From Arachis hypogaea (taxonomy: Eukaryota > Streptophyta > Magnoliopsida > Fabales > Fabaceae): 64,000 nt of DNA. The stretch's first letter is position 1; each line of letters begins with the position of its first letter. The DNA lies in assembly GCF_003086295.3 (NCBI RefSeq), contig NC_092044.1, positions 74,982,024 through 75,046,023 on the forward strand. Reading direction: 5' to 3'. The notes beneath the pieces are model-generated. The model ran no database searches. It saw only the letters and a list, made by a program, of their open reading frames with translations, and was not told the DNA's origin. Positions 11,046 through 22,666 of the stretch are shown one piece after another. Both the position numbers and the translations under genes were made by a program.

Positions 11046-12138
11046 CTATGGCTGCTTATGTTTAAATTCGTCCAAAAATCTCCACCAATGCTTGGAATGC
11101 CAATAGCCTCCGGGGTCCCAAACTAGGCATGTGAAGCTTCTGAGCAGCTTCAAGCAGATTTTCAGGCTCCCGGGATGACAAATGTCAGGATAGAGTCCAT
11201 GATTCCGAGCCTTGCTTTTAAATCCGCCTCCGTTTTGATCTACACATTTCCATTCGGGCGGGTTAAGAGGTAGAATCTCACCGTGGTGACCAAACGTCCT
11301 CCGTGATCCATGCAATTGAGCATGATACCAATCCATGTACTTCGAGGTGAAGCGTGGAACCTTATTAAACCTTTTGCACCAGCTCTGAGTACGAGCCATT
11401 TCCCTCTTACTCTTAAAGCCGCAGAGAGCTCTAAGCTGGCCATCTGTTTCAAGTAAACCATATTCAAGTGAAAAAATGCAGTTAAAAGTTAAGGATTGTA
11501 CCCACTTGAAGCTTGTATTAGGTGGTAATGGCCTTGGGATAGGTGTTTTTGGTGGTTCTGTAAGTTTCGTTTCCTTGTGCTGTTTTGTGAATTCCTCCAC
11601 TTCCTTGCAAGGATCTTCAATTGTATCTGTATCCTGGTCAAAGTCTTCTGTGTCTTCCTCATCACTTGAGTCATAGATTGGAGGTTGAGAGAAATCTACC
11701 TCCGCATCATCTACATATTCACTTGGGGAAGATTCTTCGATCTCAGAGAATTCGCTTGCGGATGCAAGTTCATCACTAAGAGAACTAGACTTGTGACTAT
11801 CATCATCAAGGGAAATTGCTTCCTGGATTATTCCGTCTGATTCCTCATAAACGACTTGCTTTGGAGATTGTACTTTATCCTCCTTAGCATCAACTATGAT
11901 GTCCCTGACGTGGTTCTCCTCAACTCTTGATTCCCATAGAAGTTCAGCATCTCCTAGATCTTCAACCAACTCTTCTTTTTGAACAATGACAACTTCTTCT
12001 AATTGTCTAGTACAAATTCATTCTTTGTCTTGTCCACTGGAGTCTCTAGTATTTCTTTCATGCTACGCTCTTCGTTAGACTGTCCACATGGAGCTGTGGT
12101 TGATCCTTGTATATTTAAGTTCCCCGGCAACGGCGCCA
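11046..12138 (-). pseudogene. Element A ORF1: acidic accessory protein of unknown function
   Basis: An open frame of 307 codons (11969-11046) extends upstream, after a single-base frameshift near 12001, to an ATG inside the PBS at 12138 (MAPLPGN). The N-terminal two-fifths is very acidic and Ser-rich. The C-terminal part is basic and Trp-rich, with YGLLETDGQLRALCGFK and the terminal HSKHWWRFLDEFKHKQP. The same protein, with a longer Tyr/Pro-rich N-terminus, is in G at 19688-20976 plus 42930-43650. No CCHC knuckle, Gag, protease or pol motif is visible. Its position right behind the PBS is that of gag, so a nucleocapsid-like role is possible, but I do not recognise the family. Confidence 0.65.
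12121..12137 (-). other. Primer binding site of element A (tRNA-Asp)
   Basis: The minus strand reads TGGCGCCGTTGCCGGGG three bases inside the 5' LTR. This is the exact complement of the 3' end of plant tRNA-Asp(GUC) including CCA, as I recall that tRNA. It is the typical primer of the Athila group. The PBS also contains an ATG that opens ORF1. Confidence 0.9.
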
Positions 12139-12140
12139 TT

Positions 12141-13642
12141 TTGATGTTAGGATTTTTGCCAGTAAAGAATTTCATAAAAACAGTCGTGTTGTAGATATAG
12201 TCTCTAAACCGACAGAAATCCCTTCGTACAAACGTTTTGGTTGTCACAAGTAACAAAACCCTTTTAAAATTGATAACTGAGTATTAAACCTCGGGTCGTC
12301 TTCTCAAGGAACTGCGAGGATGGTATGTTCTTATTATTGGTTATGAGTTTGTAAATTGGGGTTTTGGAAGTAAGGTGGGAATATGTTATATGACAAATAA
12401 TTTAAATGGCAATTAAAAATGAATAAATACTCTAAAGCAAACTTTTGGGCAAGGTATGAGAAATTGGAGGTCCAACGTAGTTATCTCTCTCTCAACTATA
12501 AGGAAAGTTGAATCTAAACTCCACTTGGTCGACCTTTACTAAAGCAAAGGAAAGTCAAGGGACTAATTAAATTGAACGTTGAATCCTATTTATTTTCTAA
12601 GAAAAGGTTGGGATTACTTAAGTTCAGCTCAATTAGCAACATAACGATTATCAAATATGTTGAGTTTAATAAATGTTGAGTTACTGATTTCTTAACCAAA
12701 ACCAAAAGGGGAAAAAGTAAAATTGCTAGAATAATAGAGGTGACCTTAGATGAAAGGCAATTGTAACTTAAATGAAAGAGAACAATCTTAACTAAAAATA
12801 CTTCAAATATCATTAATTCAAAATAGAGATCTGGAACATGGAATAATTCATAAATCAATTCAAATATTAAAAGCAAATAAATAAATAAAAGTAAACTGAA
12901 AATAAAAGAACATTAAACCTGGATCCAGAGTTACTCTCAAAACAAGAAGAAATCCTAAATCCTAAAGAGAGAGAGAGAATCTCTCTCTAAACTAAATCTA
13001 AATCATGAAAACTTGAAATTGGGGAGCTCTCTCTGAATGGATGCATTCCTCCACTTTATAACCTCTAATCTATGCTGTCTGTGCTTGGATCTGGGCCAAA
13101 AAAGGGCTTCAGAAATCGCTGGGGGCATATTCTGTGAATTCTGATACGTGGCCTCTGTCACGCGTCCGCGTGGGTCACGCGGCCGCGTCGTCTGGAGCTT
13201 TTCCTTGCCATGCGGTCGCCTCAGTCACGCGTCTGCGTCGTGGGTGTTCTACTTGAGGCGCGCGGTCGCGTCAGTCATGCGGTCGCGTCGCTGCTTCTTC
13301 GCTTCTGGCACGCGATCGCGTTGTCCATGCGATCGCGTGGATACCATTTTCCTTAAAGCTCCATTTTGCCTTTTCCTTCCATTTTTGTATGTTTCCTTTT
13401 TCATCCTTTAAGTTATTCAGCCTTAGAAAACCTGAGACTACTCAACACACTAATCATGGCATTGAATGGAAATAAAGGTAATTAAAACAATTAATTTTAA
13501 AGCTTAGGAAACATGTTTTTCACAATATGACATAATATGGAAGGGAAAGTAAAATCATGCAATTAATGTGAATAAGTAGGTGGAGGATTGAATAAATCAC
13601 TCAAATTAAGCACAAAAGAACTCATGAAATATGGGTTTATCA
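12141..13642 (-). repeat. Element A 5' LTR
   Basis: This is 1502 bp long. It begins TGATGTTAGG and ends GGGTTTATCA on the plus strand. It carries a minus-strand TATAAAG box near 13055 and a palindrome array at 13145-13340. It differs from the 3' LTR by scattered substitutions and one roughly 30-base indel, so the insertion is not very recent. Confidence 0.95.
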
Positions 13643-13647
13643 TATCT

Positions 13648-13986
13648 CTTCTAATGTAGTTTCCGACCGTAGAGTGATGGCGTTGAGACCGCCCTTTGGG
13701 TTTGGTTGGTGTTGGGATGGAAGGTTGGAAGAACTTGAGGGTTGGTTGGTGTAGTTGGAGGAGGACATGGACATCTTCGAAATCATGTCGGCAAGATTGG
13801 CCAATTGAGCACTCATGGCCTCGAATTGAGCCTTATAGCCCACATCCCGTTTATCCACAGTGGCTCTAAGCTCGTTAACTTGATTGGAGGAAGGTGGAAG
13901 GGCTTGGTTAATTTGTTGTCTATGGTGTGGTGCTTGGTACTTGGTGTAGTTGTTTTGGTTTTGGTTGTGGTGATTTTGGTTGGTTT
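13648..13986 (-). pseudogene. Element B gag, segment between L and A insertions
   Basis: The minus strand encodes the Gag C-terminal linker: an Asn/Gln/His-rich tract, a predicted helical region (NELRATVDKRD..FEAMSAQLANLADM) and the conserved Athila-type NPKGGLNAITLRS, where the usual Gly after Ser is Glu. It is bounded on the right by solo LTR L (duplication GGTAG) and on the left by element A (TATCT). The apparent Met start at 14038 lies in LTR L and is not the real start. Confidence 0.85.
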
Positions 13987-13991
13987 GGTAG

Positions 13992-15860
13992 TGATGAGAT
14001 ATTTTGGTGGAAAAATGAATTTCTCCCAAAACACACAAATCTAACCGGCAAGTGCACCGGGTCGCATCAAGTAATAAAAACTCACGGGAGTGAGGTCGAT
14101 CCCACAGGGATTGAAGGATTGAGCAATTTTAGTTTAGTGGTTGATTTAGTCAAGCGAATCAAGATTTGGTTGAATGATTGGTGATTTGCAGAATTTAAAT
14201 TGCATTGAAAGTAAAGGGAATGGGAAATTGGCATGAATTTAAAGAGAACAGAAGTTAAAATGCTGAATCTTAAGAAACAAGAAATTAAATGGCAGAAACT
14301 TATAACGCAAGAAATGTAAATGGCAAAATCTTAAAGTGCTGGAAATGTAAATGGCTTGAATTGTAAAGGGGATTAGGGATTGGATTTGCAGAAATTAAAC
14401 AAGGAAAGGTAAAATTGCAACAAGCAGAGAAGTAGAGAAGGATTTAGATCAAACCGGATCTTAAACATAAAAGTAAATGAGCATGGAAAGCATTAAACAG
14501 AATGTAAAGTTGGAATTTAGATCTCAGGACCCAGAGACTAGAAAACCAAGTCTAGATCTCAATGCCTTCCTAGATCCAACAAGAACAATTGCAAGGGAAA
14601 TGTAAATTGCAAAGAAATTAGATGAGAGCAATTAACAGAAAGTTAAATTCAATTAAACAGTAAAGAAAGAGAGAGATCCAAGGATGAGATTGAAACAGAA
14701 TTCCTTCAATTCTCCAACCCAAGATCCAAGACAGTTGTAATTGAAATTGAAAGCAATAAAACTAAGAGAAAGAGAATGGAATTCTCCTTCCCCAAACTAA
14801 GAAACTAAAGATCACTCAGTAACTAAAAACAAAAGGAAAGCTCTATGAAAAAATCAGAAAAGGAAGCTCCGAAAAGAAAGCTCCCCGAATAACTTGAATT
14901 TTATCCTATTTATACACTTTCTTCAAATGATCTTCAAGCCTTGAGTTGGGCCTTTGCTCTTGGTGGAATTGGGTTGAAAAAGGCCTTGGTTGATTGCTCT
15001 TGGAGTTTGGAGAGGAACCAAAGTGAACCAATTGAACCGGATTGGATTTTTATAGAAGTTGGAGTAAAAGTTTGAGCCAACGTTAGGGGTCTAACTTCTG
15101 CTCAAACTTTTCATATCAGATAGCCCAATTTACTGATGCCAACGTTGGTGCCAAAGTTAGGGGTCTAACTTGAGCTCCAACGTTGGCCCTTCCTCATGCA
15201 CCAATGGCGCCAACGTTAGCCCAAAAGTTAGGGGGCTAACGTTGGCGCAAATGTTGAGTAGCCCATGAACCAAATTTTCATGCCAACGTTAGCCTCCAAG
15301 TTAGGGGGCTAACGTTGGCGCAAACGTTGGCTAACCCTGGAGCAATTTTTCATGCCAACGTTAGCCTCCAAGTTAGGGGGCTAACGTTGGCGCAAACGTT
15401 GGCTAGCTTGGGTGAATTTTTCATGCCAACGTTAGCCTCCAAGTTAGGGGGCTAACTTTGAGGCTAACTTTTCACCCAAAAGTTTGTGCTAAAGTTTGAG
15501 GGCTAACTTCAAGTCCAACTTTATACTTCCTGGTTCAATTTCACTTGTTTCATTGTCCTCTCTTAGCTTCTAGTCATTCCTTCTTACTTCAAGCTTTCTC
15601 CAAGCTTTCTTCACCTATCATTAACCAACCAAACACATCAAAGCTATGCTCAAAATCATGAGATGTTCATTCTGTCCTAATATGCAACCATTATGGCATC
15701 AAATCTCATGAAAAAGCATGAATTTATCTATGGTTGATTCAATCAAAGGAAGCATGAAAATCTACCCAAATTAGGTTGCTTAGGCCTCAAGAAAGTGCAT
15801 AATTCAATTAAAAACAAAAGAAAGAGACTAGTGAAACTAGGCTAAGATGACTTGTCATCA
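13992..15860 (-). mobile_element. Solo LTR L in B gag
   Basis: This 1869-bp LTR is flanked by GGTAG at 13987-13991 and 15861-15865. It begins TGATGAGATA and ends CTTGTCATCA on the plus strand. It belongs to the C/I/J group (shared ACCGGGTCGCATCAAGTAAT and GATGACTTGTCATCA). A minus-strand TATAAATA box lies at 14907-14914, with a hairpin array upstream of it. With no interior sequence it is best explained by recombination between two LTRs. Confidence 0.95.
15100..15490. repeat. Hairpin array in solo LTR L (AACGTT family)
   Basis: The 13-base stem GCCAACGTTAGCC (15282-15294) pairs with GGCTAACGTTGGC (15307-15319), separated by 12 bases. The unit recurs near 15354 and 15425, with degenerate copies upstream from 15140. 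It occupies the place upstream of the LTR TATA box that other families fill with different palindromes. Confidence 0.85.
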
Positions 15861-15865
15861 GGTAG

Positions 15866-17203
15866 TTGCTGTTATTGTGGTGGTATTGAGATGAAGATTG
15901 GTTGTTGTTGTGATGAGAAGAAGAGTTGTTCCATCTTTGGATTTGATTGCTCCCTTGTGCATTATCCCTCCACCCTTGATGTTGATTACTACCATGAAGG
16001 TAGTGGTTTTGGCCTTGAGAAAGATAGGGTGGACAGTTGTTGTAATTCACATTGGCCACTACAAGGGCATGTTCCTCTTGAATTTGATGGCATTGATCGG
16101 TGTAATGCGTAGTGCTAGAGCACAAACCACAAATCCTAGGAGGGCCTTCAAGTTAAGCAACTGGAGGTGGGGCTTGGACGGCTTGGATGGAGTAGAATTC
16201 CTTTTGATCCTTTTGCATTTGTGTGAGGATGGTAGTCATGTCCGCAAGTACTTTGGTTAGGCTTGATTTTGAAGGAGACGGTTCTACCACACCTTTGAGG
16301 GAATTACTTCTCACCTTTGTATGTTGTGTAGATTCGGCAACATCCTTTATCAAACACCAAGCTTCTCCCTCCATCTCGTTTTTCGAAAGGGAACCACTGC
16401 TAGAAGCGGTGAGCAATCTTCTATCTTCCACACAAAGACCTCCGGTGAAGTAGCTAATGAGCAAGTGAGTGTTCATTCCATGGTGTGGACAAGATTCCAA
16501 TAGCCTCTTGAACCGAGACCAATACTCTACAAACTCCCTTGGTCTCTTTGCATTATACCCGAAATCTCCTTCCGGATGTTATCGGTATTCTCCGATGGGA
16601 AGAATTTATCTAGAAACTCTCTTCTCAAGAAATCCCAATTGGTACCAATCTCATCCGGTAGCGAATAAAACGATGTCTTTGCTTGCGCTTCAAGAGAGAA
16701 AGGGAAGGCAAAAACCATGATAACCCCCTCATCGGCTCCATGCCTTCGAGCCGTAGAACAAGCAACTTGAAAATCCTTTAGATGTTGGATGGGGTCTTGA
16801 CCCGGCAACCCATGATACTTAGGCAGTAGATTTATCAAGCTACTCTTCAATTCATAGTTTGGATCAAGGTTAGGATACCTTGCTTGCAATGGTTGAAGTA
16901 CAATATCCGGAGCTCCTTGCGCATGTAAAGTGATCCAGTGTGGCTCCGCCATGTATGGTTCACCTCTAGGATGCAAAGATGTATTAGTAGTGCCAACAGA
17001 AGAATAGGAAGTAGCGGACTCCAAGTCACGGACTCCAAGTCACTCTCGGTACCGTCTAGTGATTCGGTATGTTCCTCTAGAGAGGCCGATGTACTAGCCG
17101 TATAGTCCAACCACCGTCTAGCTTGCCGAGTGTGTAACAAAGTTCTTTCAATCTCGGGATCAAAATCGGCTAAGCTAGAATTCGGTTGAAACCGAGTTAT
17201 CAA
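15866..17203 (-). pseudogene. Element B gag N-terminal and core part, broken
   Basis: The minus strand starts at 17203 (MITRFQPNSSLADFDPEIERT). The retrotransposon Gag core follows at 17024-16527, with YELKSSLINLLPKYHG, DPIQHLKDFQVACSTAR, FAFPFSLEAQAK and LRREFLDKFFP. After a frameshift near 16510-16530 a further conserved block contains ESCPHHGM and LADMTTILTQMQKDQKEF. A degenerate zinc knuckle lies at about 16125 (CSSTTHYTDQCHQ). Gag would form the particle shell and bind RNA. The frame also shifts near 17000. It is interrupted on the left by solo LTR L. Confidence 0.88.
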
Positions 17204-17326
17204 ACTTGAGAGTCATAGCACAAAAATAAAAGAAGCTAAACTATAGCTAATTATTGAAAGATAACAAACTATCTACAATATTCACATATTCACATAACCA
17301 ATATCAAGGCATAAGTTGCAACCATT

Positions 17327-17343
17327 CCCCAGCAACGGCGCCA
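17327..17343 (-). other. Primer binding site of element B (tRNA-Asp)
   Basis: The minus strand reads TGGCGCCGTTGCTGGGG, six bases inside the 5' LTR. It has one mismatch to the tRNA-Asp 3' end. It fixes the orientation of B and the inner end of its 5' LTR. Confidence 0.88.
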
Positions 17344-17349
17344 AAAATT

Positions 17350-19080
17350 TGATACAAGGGGATTGTTGGAAGAGAATTTCTCAATGAAGTTGCGTTGCAA
17401 GTATAGCTCTACCAACAACAATCCTCGAGGATCAAATTTAGAAAGGAATTGGTTGTCACAACTTCAACCCCAATAAAATAACCGAAGTATTTAAACATCG
17501 GGTCGTCTCACAAGGAATGGGCAAACATGTGCTTCAACACTGGTTAGAAATCTGGGGTTGTGAGTCATGAGCAAGAAAGCAAACTAGGAATCTTCACAAA
17601 CAAGTAATCTAAAGTGCAAGGGACTAATTCAAATAACTAAGCAAGATGTGAGCAATTTCAAACTAAGAAGACAACATTCAATTTAATTCTACTCTCAACT
17701 AGACAATAGCTACAACTAAAGCAAGACAATTGAGAATTTTGGTTTTCAAATATGAATAATAAAAGCAACTCTGTGCTAGGCATGGGAATTGGGGTCACTA
17801 TCCTTGTCTAATAACCATATCTTGACAATTATGAGGAACCAAACTCATTAGATCTACTTCTATACTTGAAGTAAGTTAAATGGCTTGGTCAACATCTACC
17901 CATAAGGTCTAACCTCACTACTAATTAACCTAGTAGTAGGCTAGTGTCAATGGCTATCAAATTGACCACTAAGGGTTCCCAAATCATCAAATCCACTAGA
18001 CCTAATAACTCAAGTTTATCCAATTCCCTTGGCCTAGGCCAAAAGTAAAAAGAACTACTCCATAATCAAGGCAAACAATTCATCAAACACTTGGTAAGCA
18101 TTAACAAAAGACATGTTCAAATTGCAAATGGATTGAAATTAGCAAATACCCACTAACAAATATCAACTTACAATCACTCAAACAACACAATTAAGCATAG
18201 AAATCATCAATGTAACATCAACAAGTCAAGATTCATAACATTCATGCAATGGGTATAAAGTGATAATTGACAAGAATCCATAAACTAACACAATATCTAA
18301 GCAAAGGTATACTAAGGAATTCAAATTAAACAATCAAATTAGTAATTAACAAACTCCAATTCAGATTCAATAAGGGAAGATCAAATTAAATATAGATCTA
18401 GAGAAGAACAAGGGTTTCTCTCTTTAGAAGAACAAAGAACCCAAAAAACTAGAAAAATGTGTCTTAGTGTAAAATAATTGATCCCCCCTTTTCCCTAGCA
18501 TCCTTGGGTCTTTTTCCATGCAGAAATAGCTTGAAATTGGGCATAATGAGCCTCAGAAATCGCCAGGCACGATTTTCTTTAATGAGGTAATGTGCAGCTT
18601 CCCGCGCGTGCGCACCATGCGTGCCCGTGCGCCGATTGCTTTTGTGATCGACGCGTGCGTGCCATGTGCGCGTGAGCATCGGTTGGAATTCTCTGGCTTG
18701 CACGGATGCATCCATCCTTGCGCGCTTCTTCCAGCTGTCTTCATCCACGCGTGCGCGTGATGTGCGCGTGCGCGTCGATGTTGCAGTTCCCAAAATCCAA
18801 ATCTTCATGTTCCTTCCTCTTGTGCATGCTTTCCTTCTCTCTTCTAGGCCATTCTTAACCTATTAATTCTATAATCACTCAACAAATACGTCACGGCATC
18901 GAATGGCAATAAAGAGGATCAAAATATAGCGATTTTAAGGTAAAATAAGCATGTTTTCTATTATGGAGCAATATTAGAAAGTGAACACAAAACCATACAT
19001 TTCTTGTGAATAAGTACGAGAAATATTGACAAAAACCCCCAAATTTAGCACAAGATAAACCACAAAATTGGGATTTATCA
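17350..19080 (-). repeat. Element B 5' LTR
   Basis: This is 1731 bp long. It begins TGATACAAGG and ends GGGATTTATCA on the plus strand. It is related in layout and sequence to solo LTR E and more distantly to the A and G LTRs. It has a CG-rich palindrome array at about 18600-18780 with paired units such as ACGCGTGCGCGT. The outer edge at 19080 abuts the LTR of G, and the expected duplication would be GTCTT at 19081-19085. Confidence 0.9.
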
Positions 19081-19516
19081 GTCTTTCCTTAGGAGTTGAC
19101 TAGGACTTGTGGACTCAAGTTGGTTTATCCACTTGACTTTCCTTCATAGTTAGAGGTTGACTAAGTGGGAGCAATGGACAATTCTTGTCACAATTGAGGA
19201 TGATAATGAGGATAAGACTTTTAGTTCTCATTCCTTTCCAAGAGCTTTCTTAGCTATTAGCTTTATTCTTGCAATTTGCTTTTCATGTCCTTTATCTAAA
19301 ACCCTAAAATATACATCTCATAACCAATGACAAGAACACTTCCCTACAATTTCTTTGAGAGACGACAAGAGATTTGAATACTTCGGTTATTTTTATTGGG
19401 GTTTGTACTTGTGACAAACAATTTTTTGCATGAAAGGATTATTTGTTGGTTTAGAAACTATACTTGCAACGAGACTTCAATTGTGAAATACTATACCATC
19501 AAAAATTCGTTCATCA
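19081..19516 (+). repeat. Element G 5' LTR, 3' part
   Basis: It ends TTCGTTCATCA just before the PBS. The segment around GGTTTAGAAACTATA and TTGCAACGAGACTTCA matches the ends of the A and B LTRs read on their sense strands. The upstream part is missing because B abuts at 19080. Confidence 0.75.
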
Positions 19517-19519
19517 AAA

Positions 19520-19537
19520 TGGCACCGTTGCCGGAGA
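19520..19537 (+). other. Primer binding site of element G (tRNA-Asp, degenerate)
   Basis: TGGCACCGTTGCCGGAGA has two mismatches to the tRNA-Asp complement and lies three bases after the LTR end. As in A, an ATG overlaps it (reading MAPLPEN), although here the frame closes at 19593. Confidence 0.8.
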
Positions 19538-19687
19538 ATTGCAAACGTGTGCCTTGTTATTGGTTATTGTACATTTGTGAATATTGTGAATAGCTTGGTT
19601 TTTGGAGAGCTTGTTAGTATTTGCTAGTTTTTAAACTTTGTTTCATTGTTTCTTGTTAGCTTTTGTTTCTTATTTTATCTTTTCACC

Positions 19688-20976
19688 ATGAATTCTCACT
19701 TTGGCTATGAGTTTGGTTCTCATTATGTTGTAGGAAATGGAAGCTTCAGTGAAGATATGCATCAAGGATGGAACAATCAAAGGTGGGAGGAGCTTTAAGC
19801 TTATGGACAACCCTCTTGGCAACAACCTCCTCCCGTTTCTTATAGGTATAATTCCACTCCTAATGCATATCAATCTAATAGCTATGATGGACCCTCTTGT
19901 AGTTACCAACAAGCCCCACCATATACCTATGAGCCATATCCTCAACATAGCCCTCAACCATACTCACAAGCCGCTTTTCACCAAACACCTCCATATGACC
20001 CTAATCCATATCCACCATACCAACCACCTTTTGAGCCATATGAGCCACACATAGAACCACCATCATTCCAACCTCAATACCTCTAAGAGCCACCTTCTCT
20101 GTACTATTACCAAGATGAACCAGCTGCAATGCAAGAAAATTTTCACCCACAAGATGAATTCTACTCTCCACCACAATCCTCAATAGGAGAATATCTATAT
20201 CCATCAATCCAAGGGCAATATGATCCTATTTATCTTAGCAATTTGGAACAAGAATCAAGGGATCGCCTAGAGGAATCAATGGTTCGCCTTCAAGAAACCA
20301 TCCGGCAAAAGTTAGACTCATGGGATCCATGACACATGTCCAAGGATGATTGTGGAAGAGTGACCGAAGAGGGGAGTATGAAGGGGATTGTAGAATCTCA
20401 ACTTGAGAACAATAGATTGGAGTGTGTTGTGCAATAAGTAGAACAAATGGAGAACATAGAACCACAGTATCCTTACTATGATGAATCACCTTCCTATTAC
20501 GAAACCTTTCTCTAAGATAATGAACACTTCCATCCACCCCAACCGCCAATAGATGAAACCCTCAGTCTTATTCTTCAAGGGAAAGAAGAGATGCAAAGGG
20601 ATGTACAACAATTCATGGCCGCCTTGGACGAGGTGGTGAACCGACTAGCTTCCCAATGCTTGAACAACCAAAGTACTCCCATGGCTATATGTGGAGAATC
20701 AAATGAAAAGTATAGGATGAGGGAGAGATTGGAAATTTCGGCGGATGGTAAGAAATGTTGCTTTGTGTTGGAACAGTTGGAGGAAGCTATGATTGTTGAA
20801 GAAAGGGAAGAAGTGGTTGAAGACTTATGAGATGCGGAACCTCCATGGGAACATAGAGTTGAAGAAAATCCCTCTAAGAAGATTGAATTTGATGTTAAGG
20901 AGGAATGTGCACAACCTCCAAGGCATATCCCATATGAAGAATTGGATGGGATAGAGCAAGAATTGAGTTCCCTTGG
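19688..20976 (+). pseudogene. Element G ORF1, N-terminal half, broken
   Basis: One reading frame from ATG 19688 runs to the D insertion at 20976, with about six stop codons. It begins MNSHFGYEFGSHYV, then a Tyr/Pro/Gln-rich region with repeated PPY-like words, then NLEQESRDRLEESMVRLQETI, which is probably a coiled coil. The final part (ICGESNEKYRMRERLEIS, VLEQLEEAMIVEE) aligns with the start of A ORF1. The frame resumes at 42930 after element D. It lacks recognisable Gag or enzyme domains. The role is unknown; its place behind the PBS suggests an RNA-packaging or structural protein. Confidence 0.6.
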
Positions 20977-22642
20977 TGACGAGCGGATAATTTATACGCT
21001 TTTTGGCATTGTTTTAAGGTAGCTTTTAGTATGTTTTAGTTACTTTTTATTATATTTTTGTTAGTTTTTATGCAAAAAATCACATTTCTGGACTTTACTA
21101 TAAGTGTGTGTTTTTTTTTGTAATTTTAGGTATTTTCTAGCTGAAGTTGAGGGACCTAAGCAAAAATCTGATTCAGAGGCTGAGAAAGGACTACAGATGT
21201 TATTGGATTCTGAACTCCCTACACTCAAACACGTTTTTCTGGAGTTACAGAACTCCAGTTGGCACGTTCTCCATTGGGCTGAAAAGCTAACATCTTGAGC
21301 TTTCCAGCAATATATTATAGTTCATACTTTGCCCGAGATTTTATGGCCCAAACTGGCGTTCAACGCCAACCATAGACCATTTTATGGCGTAAAACGCTGG
21401 AACTGGCACTAGAACTGGAGTTAAACGCCAAAACTGGCATCCAAGCTAGCATTTAAATCTGGAAAAAACCTATGCACGTGTAAAGCTCAATGCTCAGCTC
21501 AAGCACTCACAAAGTGCTCCCCGGAAGTGGATTTATCCATTATCTGCACTTAGTTACTTATTTTCTGTAATCCTTAGTAACTAGTTTAGTATAAATAGAA
21601 CTTTTTACTATTGTATTGAGGATCTTATGCCATTCTTTACATTTGGGAGGCTGGCGATTCGGCCATGCCTAGACCTTTTTCTCTTATGTATTTTCCAACG
21701 GTGGAGTTTCTACACCTCATAGATTAAGGTGCGGAGTTCTACTGTTCTTCATGAATTAATACAAGTACTATTGTTTCTCTTTCAATTCACGCTTACTTCT
21801 TCTCCAAGATATACTTTTATACTTAATTCAGTTAAGTCAGAATGAAGGGCTGACCCGTGACAATCACCCACTATCTTCGTTCCTCGCTTAGCCAAGATCC
21901 GCGTGCCTGACAACCACAAGCGGTCTACATGATGTTAAACGTAGTCATTAGATGACAATTGGAGTATAATCTCTTGGGTCTCTGATCCACGGATTTGACT
22001 TGCCACTCCGAACAACAGAGCATTCGAATCCGTGAGATTAGAACCTTCGTGGTAGAGGCTAGAACCAATTGGCAGCATTCCCGAGATCCGGAAAGTCTAA
22101 ACCTTGTCTGTGGTATTCCGAGTAGGATCTGGGACGGGATGACTGTGACAAGCTTCAAACTCACGAATGTTGGGCGCAGTGACAGTGTGCAAAAGGACAG
22201 AGAGATCCTATTCCGACACAAGTGAGAACCGACAGATGATTAGTTGTGCGGTAGCTGTGCCTAGTATTTTTTATCCGAGACGAAAAATCCGACAGTTGAT
22301 TAGCCGTACAGAAACCGTACCTGGACCATTTTCGCTAAGAGAGGACACATGATTAGATGAAGACAATAGGAAAGCAGAGGTTCAGAAGCAACAAAGCATC
22401 TCCAAACACTTTTCTGAAATTGCCACCAATGAATTACATAAGTATCTTTCAATTATCAAAACTCATAACCAATTGAATCCGCCTGACTAAGATTTACAGG
22501 ATGACCATATCTTGCTTCAAGCCGGCAATCTCCATGAGATCGACCCTTACTCGCGTAAGGTTTTATTACTTGGACGACCCAGTGCACTTGCTGGTTAGTT
22601 GTACCGGAGTTGTGAAAAGTGTGATCACAATTCTGTGCACCA
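20977..22642 (+). repeat. Element D 5' LTR
   Basis: This is 1666 bp long, starting TGACGAGCGGATAATTT and ending CTGTGCACCA. The TATAAATA box is at 21590-21597, with copies of the GGCGTT..AACGCC palindrome at about 21355-21440 upstream. Compared with the 3' LTR it lacks short segments near the position equivalent to 42540-42600. Confidence 0.93.
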
Positions 22643-22648
22643 AGTTTT

Positions 22649-22666
22649 TGGTGCCGTTTCCGGAGA
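22649..22666 (+). other. Primer binding site of element D (tRNA-Asp, degenerate)
   Basis: TGGTGCCGTTTCCGGAGA lies six bases after the 5' LTR and differs at three positions from the tRNA-Asp complement used by A and C. Confidence 0.75.

Larger units (their letters stand above)
4489..13642 (-). mobile_element. Element A: complete pol-less LTR retrotransposon in B gag
   Basis: Two LTRs (4489-5958 and 12141-13642) flank an interior of about 6.2 kb. Five-base duplications TATCT occur at 4484-4488 and 13643-13647. Minus-strand order is 5' LTR, PBS for tRNA-Asp, ORF1 (12138-11046), stem-loop, palindrome array, ORF2 (9184-7911, broken), internal stem-loop with purine tract, AT-rich spacer, terminal stem-loop with polypurine tract, 3' LTR. 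No gag, protease, RT or integrase is present, so mobility must have depended on proteins from other elements. The LTR is related to those of B, E and G, so a B-like element is a plausible helper (inference). Confidence 0.92.
459..19080 (-). mobile_element. Element B: Athila-like gag-pol retrotransposon, decayed and twice interrupted
   Basis: Read on the minus strand: 5' LTR (17350-19080), PBS, gag (17203 down to 13648, broken by solo LTR L and element A), then protease, RT, RNase H and integrase (4483 down to 633) and a short 3' noncoding region. Without L (13992-15860) and A (4489-13642) the pieces form one contiguous gag-pol. The PBS matches the 3' end of plant tRNA-Asp, typical of the Athila group. 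The 3' LTR is missing, replaced at about 458 by LTR M. Stops and frameshifts are scattered through gag and pol, so it is non-functional. It is the only element here with all pol domains. Its right edge abuts the LTR of G, so B probably inserted there. Confidence 0.85.

Noticed and set aside
12121..12137. tRNA-like sequence ending in CGGCGCCA (also at 17327 and 35966)
   Set aside because: Only the terminal 17 bases of tRNA-Asp are present, always next to an LTR: these are primer binding sites, not tRNA genes.
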